Both the position numbers and the translations under genes were made by a program. From the NCBI GenBank assembly GCA_947176615.1, contig CAMWRO010000132.1, forward strand, positions 1 to 7,803: 7,803 bases of DNA. The letters run 5' to 3'. A model generated the notes under the pieces. It was not told where the DNA came from. It worked only from the letters and a program-made list of their open reading frames with translations, and did not search any database. Source of the DNA: an uncultured Porphyromonadaceae bacterium (GTDB lineage: Bacteria > Bacteroidota > Bacteroidia > Bacteroidales > Muribaculaceae). This document shows, piece by piece, positions 6,163 through 7,803 of the stretch (positions are counted from its first letter, which is position 1; the number at the start of each line of letters is the position of its first letter).

Positions 6163-6885
6163 TCAGGCGTTCTTTTTGAGACATGCCTTATAGCGGGCGA
6201 TTGTCTCGGCCAGTCCCAGATAGATAGCGTCACATATCAGGGCATGACCTATCGACACCTCGTTGAGGTAAGGAAGATTCTGCCTGAACCACGCCAGATT
6301 TTCAAGATTCAGGTCATGACCGGCATTGACTCCGAGTCCCACGTCGTGAGCGGCCTCCGATGCCTTGACATAAGGCGCGACAGCCTCCTCGGGATTGTGA
6401 GGGAAAGCGTCGGCATAGGGCTTGGTGTAAAGTTCCACACGGTCGGCACCTGTCTTGGCGGCGAGACGGATAGTCTCGACATCAGGATCGACGAAAATCG
6501 AAGTCCTGATTCCGGCCTCGCGCATTCGGTCAACCACCCCTGTCAGAAACTCGATATTATCGGCCACGTTCCATCCGGCCGACGAGGTCAGCGCGTCGGG
6601 AGCGTCGGGCACGAGCGTAACCTGTGCGGGTTTCACCTTCAGGACAAGGTCGATGAACTCCTTGCTCGGATACCCCTCGATGTTAAACTCGGTCTTGAGG
6701 AGAGGGCGCAGAGTGTAAACGTCGGCATACTTGATGTGACGCTCGTCGGGGCGGGGATGAACGGTTATCCCGTCGGCACCCATAGCCTCGCAATCCATAG
6801 CGACCTTCTCAAGATTGGGGAGATTTTCACCTCGAGAGTTGCGCAGGGTAGCGATTTTATTGATATTTACACTTAAATTTGTCAT
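6163..6885 (-). CDS. pdxJ: Pyridoxine 5'-phosphate synthase PdxJ
   Basis: PdxJ catalyses the last ring-closing step of DXP-dependent vitamin B6 synthesis, joining 1-deoxy-xylulose 5-phosphate with 3-amino-2-oxopropyl phosphate to give pyridoxine 5'-phosphate in the cytoplasm. The 240-residue length fits the family. The N-terminal strand LSVNINKIATLRNSRG is typical, as is TVHPRPDERHI with His43, Arg45, Arg49 and His50. Glu70 (FNIEG), Glu151 (RVELYT) and His190 (VNAGHDLN) correspond to E. coli Glu72, Glu153 and His193. SIGHA carries the late phosphate-site His214. All key residues are intact. It is the first gene of the minus-strand operon with exbB, exbD and the tonB-like gene. A promoter candidate lies ~90 bases upstream of its ATG. 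Confidence 0.97.
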   Translation of the reverse strand: MTNLSVNINKIATLRNSRGENLPNLEKVAMDCEAMGADGITVHPRPDERHIKYADVYTLRPLLKTEFNIEGYPSKEFIDLVLKVKPAQVTLVPDAPDALTSSAGWNVADNIEFLTGVVDRMREAGIRTSIFVDPDVETIRLAAKTGADRVELYTKPYADAFPHNPEEAVAPYVKASEAAHDVGLGVNAGHDLNLENLAWFRQNLPYLNEVSIGHALICDAIYLGLAETIARYKACLKKNA

Positions 6886-6912
6886 TTTTTAATGTCAATG
6901 TAATCTTTTTTG

Positions 6913-6924
6913 CCACGGGCGTGG
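6913..6924. promoter_or_regulatory. Possible operator: 12-base palindrome
   Basis: CCACG and CGTGG are separated by GG, giving a near-perfect 12-base GC palindrome in an otherwise AT-rich divergent intergenic region. It touches the -33 box of the plus-strand promoter candidate and lies in the predicted pdxJ leader. It could be a protein-binding site or a weak RNA hairpin. Such a short palindrome can arise by chance. Confidence 0.25.
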
Positions 6925-6954
6925 TTTCCATATAAAGGATAATTTGTAATTTTG
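6925..6954 (+). promoter_or_regulatory. Candidate promoter for the ACT-domain gene
   Basis: On the plus strand, TTTC (6925-6928) is followed after 18 bases by TAATTTTG (6947-6954), a full match to TAnnTTTG. Transcription would start near 6961, about 50 bases before the proposed TTG start at 7012. The start region falls against the opposing pdxJ promoter, so the two transcripts would overlap at their 5' ends. Confidence 0.4.
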
Positions 6955-6975
6955 TCGCCCTGACAGAATTGACTG

Positions 6976-7007
6976 CAAATTTAGTCAGAAAAAACTGAAA
7001 TTAGAAA
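6976..7007 (-). promoter_or_regulatory. Candidate promoter for the pdxJ-exbB-exbD-tonB-like operon
   Basis: On the minus strand, TTTC (plus positions 7004-7007) is followed after 20 bases by TAAATTTG (6976-6983), a full match to the Bacteroidetes -7 box TAnnTTTG with a one-mismatch -33 box. Transcription would begin near 6969, giving a leader of ~84 bases before the pdxJ ATG. This is pattern-based only. Confidence 0.45.
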
Positions 7008-7011
7008 TATT

Positions 7012-7392
7012 TTGACCCGAAAAGCAGACATACAGCACAGCGATATTCCACTCACAGCCGGAATAAACCGCCTTTTCCCTCCCGTTGACGAAAGCTCGAC
7101 GTTGATGATCGCATGTCGCCGCCGCGATTACAGCGCGTCACGCATTGCCCGTGCGGTCGAAGACTGCGACGCACACCTGCTGAATCTCAACGTGACAGCC
7201 GACACCGACTATGACACATCCAACCGCCTGATAGTCGAGCTTCGTGTCAACCACCGCAACCCGTCGGCTATCGCGCGGTCGATAGAGCGATATGGCTATG
7301 AAGTGGTCGATTTTGAGTCTGTCGCTGCCAATGATGATGACGAAACCGCTCGCCGCCGCCTTGATGAATTGATTCATTACCTCGAATTATAA
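7012..7392 (+). CDS. ACT-like domain protein, apparently lacking the CBS domains of its relatives
   Basis: This is a 126-residue cytoplasmic protein if started at TTG 7012. In-frame stops at 6961, 6970 and 6982 prevent extension upstream. Residues ~29-102 fit the ACT beta-alpha-beta-beta-alpha-beta order: STLMIACRRR strand, RIARAVEDCD helix, two strands (AHLLNLNVTA, RLIVELRVN), AIARSIERYG helix and EVVDFESV strand. An acidic tail ends in RRLDELIHYLEL. This resembles, from memory, the C-terminal half of ~220-residue CBS-domain proteins of Bacteroidetes, which often sit near pdxJ and NAD kinase genes. The CBS pair is missing here. The alternative start ATG 7105 would give 95 residues, but residues ~1-28 still look like the end of a CBS-to-ACT linker, favouring an upstream start or an N-terminally decayed gene. 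The ligand is unknown. Confidence 0.65.
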   Translation: MTRKADIQHSDIPLTAGINRLFPPVDESSTLMIACRRRDYSASRIARAVEDCDAHLLNLNVTADTDYDTSNRLIVELRVNHRNPSAIARSIERYGYEVVDFESVAANDDDETARRRLDELIHYLEL

Positions 7393-7474
7393 TCTATAAA
7401 AAGGTTAACGCGAACACATCTTTAACCATCTACTGTTAAATTTACGTTAATTACAGCAAAAAGTTGCTCTAAAA

Positions 7475-7506
7475 TTTGGCAGATATTTAAAAACTCCCTA
7501 CCTTTG
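7475..7506 (+). promoter_or_regulatory. Bacteroidetes-type promoter for tRNA-Pro
   Basis: TTTG (7475-7478) is followed after 20 bases by TACCTTTG (7499-7506). Both boxes match the Bacteroidetes primary sigma factor consensus exactly. Transcription would start around 7512, about 15 bases before the mature tRNA 5' end. This is the clearest promoter in the window. Confidence 0.8.
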
Positions 7507-7526
7507 CATCGCTTTTAAAGCCTAAT

Positions 7527-7600
7527 CGGGGTGTAGCTCAGTTGGTTAGAGTACGCGTCTGGGGGGCGTGAGGTCGCTAGTTCGAGTCTAGTCACCCCGA
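7527..7600 (+). tRNA. tRNA-Pro (anticodon GGG)
   Basis: The gene is 74 bases with a complete cloverleaf. The acceptor stem CGGGGTG (7527-7533) pairs with CACCCCG (7593-7599), and the discriminator is A7600. The D-arm stem is GCTC/GAGT with loop GG. The anticodon stem 7554-7558/7566-7570 has two G-U pairs. The loop is CTGGGGG, with T33 and anticodon GGG at 7561-7563, reading CCC and CCU. The T arm is GCTAG/CTAGT with loop TTCGAGT. CCA is not encoded and must be added after transcription. The C1-G72 pair and A73 fit bacterial tRNA-Pro. It stands alone, with its own promoter and terminator. Confidence 0.96.
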
Positions 7601-7605
7601 CTTAG

Positions 7606-7644
7606 AAAAAGGCATCGAGAATCGCTGATTTTCGATGCCTTTTT
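7606..7644 (+). terminator. Rho-independent terminator after tRNA-Pro
   Basis: GGCATCGA (7611-7618) pairs with TCGATGCC (7632-7639). The stem extends inward through GAATC/GATTT to a 3-base loop (GCT) and outward through A5/T5. A T tract (7640-7644) follows the core stem. It lies 5 bases after the tRNA 3' end, the expected place for termination. Confidence 0.88.
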
Positions 7645-7670
7645 GATTTAACCCCTTTCCGGCACCACAA

Positions 7671-7687
7671 GACCCGAAGTCCGGGTC
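7671..7687. other. Small hairpin with nearby GGGTCA repeats
   Basis: GACCCG (7671-7676) pairs with CGGGTC (7682-7687) around a 5-base loop. GGGTCA occurs three times close together (7683-7688, 7695-7700, 7712-7717). No gene is visible between the tRNA terminator and the repeat at 7758. The function is unknown and chance is possible. Confidence 0.25.
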
Positions 7688-7757
7688 AGCGATAGGGTCA
7701 AGAGTATTTTTGGGTCAGGTAGATCGGCGTCTGAAAAGTAGAGGTTTGATGTGGCGC

Positions 7758-7803
7758 AATAGCAATCTGACAAGATTGCATCCTTGAATAGCCGTAGGTT
7801 GCC
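7758..7803 (+). repeat. Two-hairpin repeat unit, copy 3, cut by window end
   Basis: The stretch 7758-7800 matches 3871-3913 at 42 of 43 bases, including the small hairpin (7762-7779, loop GACA), the linker ending in GAATAG, and the left arm of the larger hairpin (CCGTAGGTT). The sequence then ends in GCC, so the right arm lies outside the window. Like copy 1 it starts shortly after the end of a transcription unit, here the tRNA-Pro terminator. Confidence 0.82.

Noticed and set aside
6244..6876. 210-codon plus-strand open frame
   Set aside because: It is the reverse shadow of pdxJ, which has all its catalytic residues on the other strand.
7403..7450. GGTTAA/TTAACC inverted repeat (7403-7408, 7422-7427) and further GTTAA copies after the ACT gene, as a terminator or operator
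   Set aside because: The stem is only 6 bp with a 13-base loop and no T tract, in AT-rich sequence where such words are common.
7527..7803. tRNA-Pro as an integration site of a mobile island
   Set aside because: No direct repeat of the tRNA 3' end and no integrase are visible. The repeat at 7758 is unrelated to the tRNA sequence.

Overview
The window looks like chromosomal DNA of a GC-rich member of the Bacteroidales; a Muribaculaceae-type gut bacterium is my best guess. The evidence is the Bacteroidetes-type promoter boxes (TTTG with TAnnTTTG, clearest before the tRNA gene), starts without obvious Shine-Dalgarno sequences, a tRNA gene that does not encode CCA, and a pdxJ-exbB-exbD-tonB-like gene order of a kind familiar from this group. 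The taxon is inferred from these features, not from a database search.

Layout: bases 3-3853 hold a plus-strand gene set. It begins with the C-terminal two thirds of a prolyl oligopeptidase with an intact Ser-Asp-His triad. Next is a lipoprotein of unknown function with a BamE/SmpA-like tail, then a PhnP-type metallo-beta-lactamase-fold hydrolase, then a second and different MBL-fold protein. The first three genes are joined by 4-base ATGA stop/start overlaps, so they are probably translationally coupled. Bases 4125-6885 hold a convergent minus-strand operon, read in the order pdxJ, exbB, exbD, tonB-like. It combines vitamin B6 synthesis with an inner-membrane proton-driven energy-transducing complex. 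Bases 7012-7392 hold a small divergent gene for an ACT-like domain that appears to have lost the CBS domains of its relatives. A free-standing tRNA-Pro(GGG) with its own promoter and terminator follows at 7527-7600.

The most unusual feature lies between the two convergent operons (3854-4124). It is one large imperfect palindrome of about 213 bases, centred near 3981.5. It has a 24-bp perfect central stem, flanked symmetrically by two inverted copies of a roughly 56-base two-hairpin unit. The larger hairpins of these units differ by compensatory base-pair changes. A further copy of the unit (42 of 43 bases identical over the comparable stretch) begins at 7758 and runs off the window end. This points to a dispersed REP/BIME- or MITE-like structured repeat family. 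I found no CRISPR array, insertion-sequence transposase or defence cassette. The repeat family and the ACT-only gene are the strongest candidates for something not yet described.
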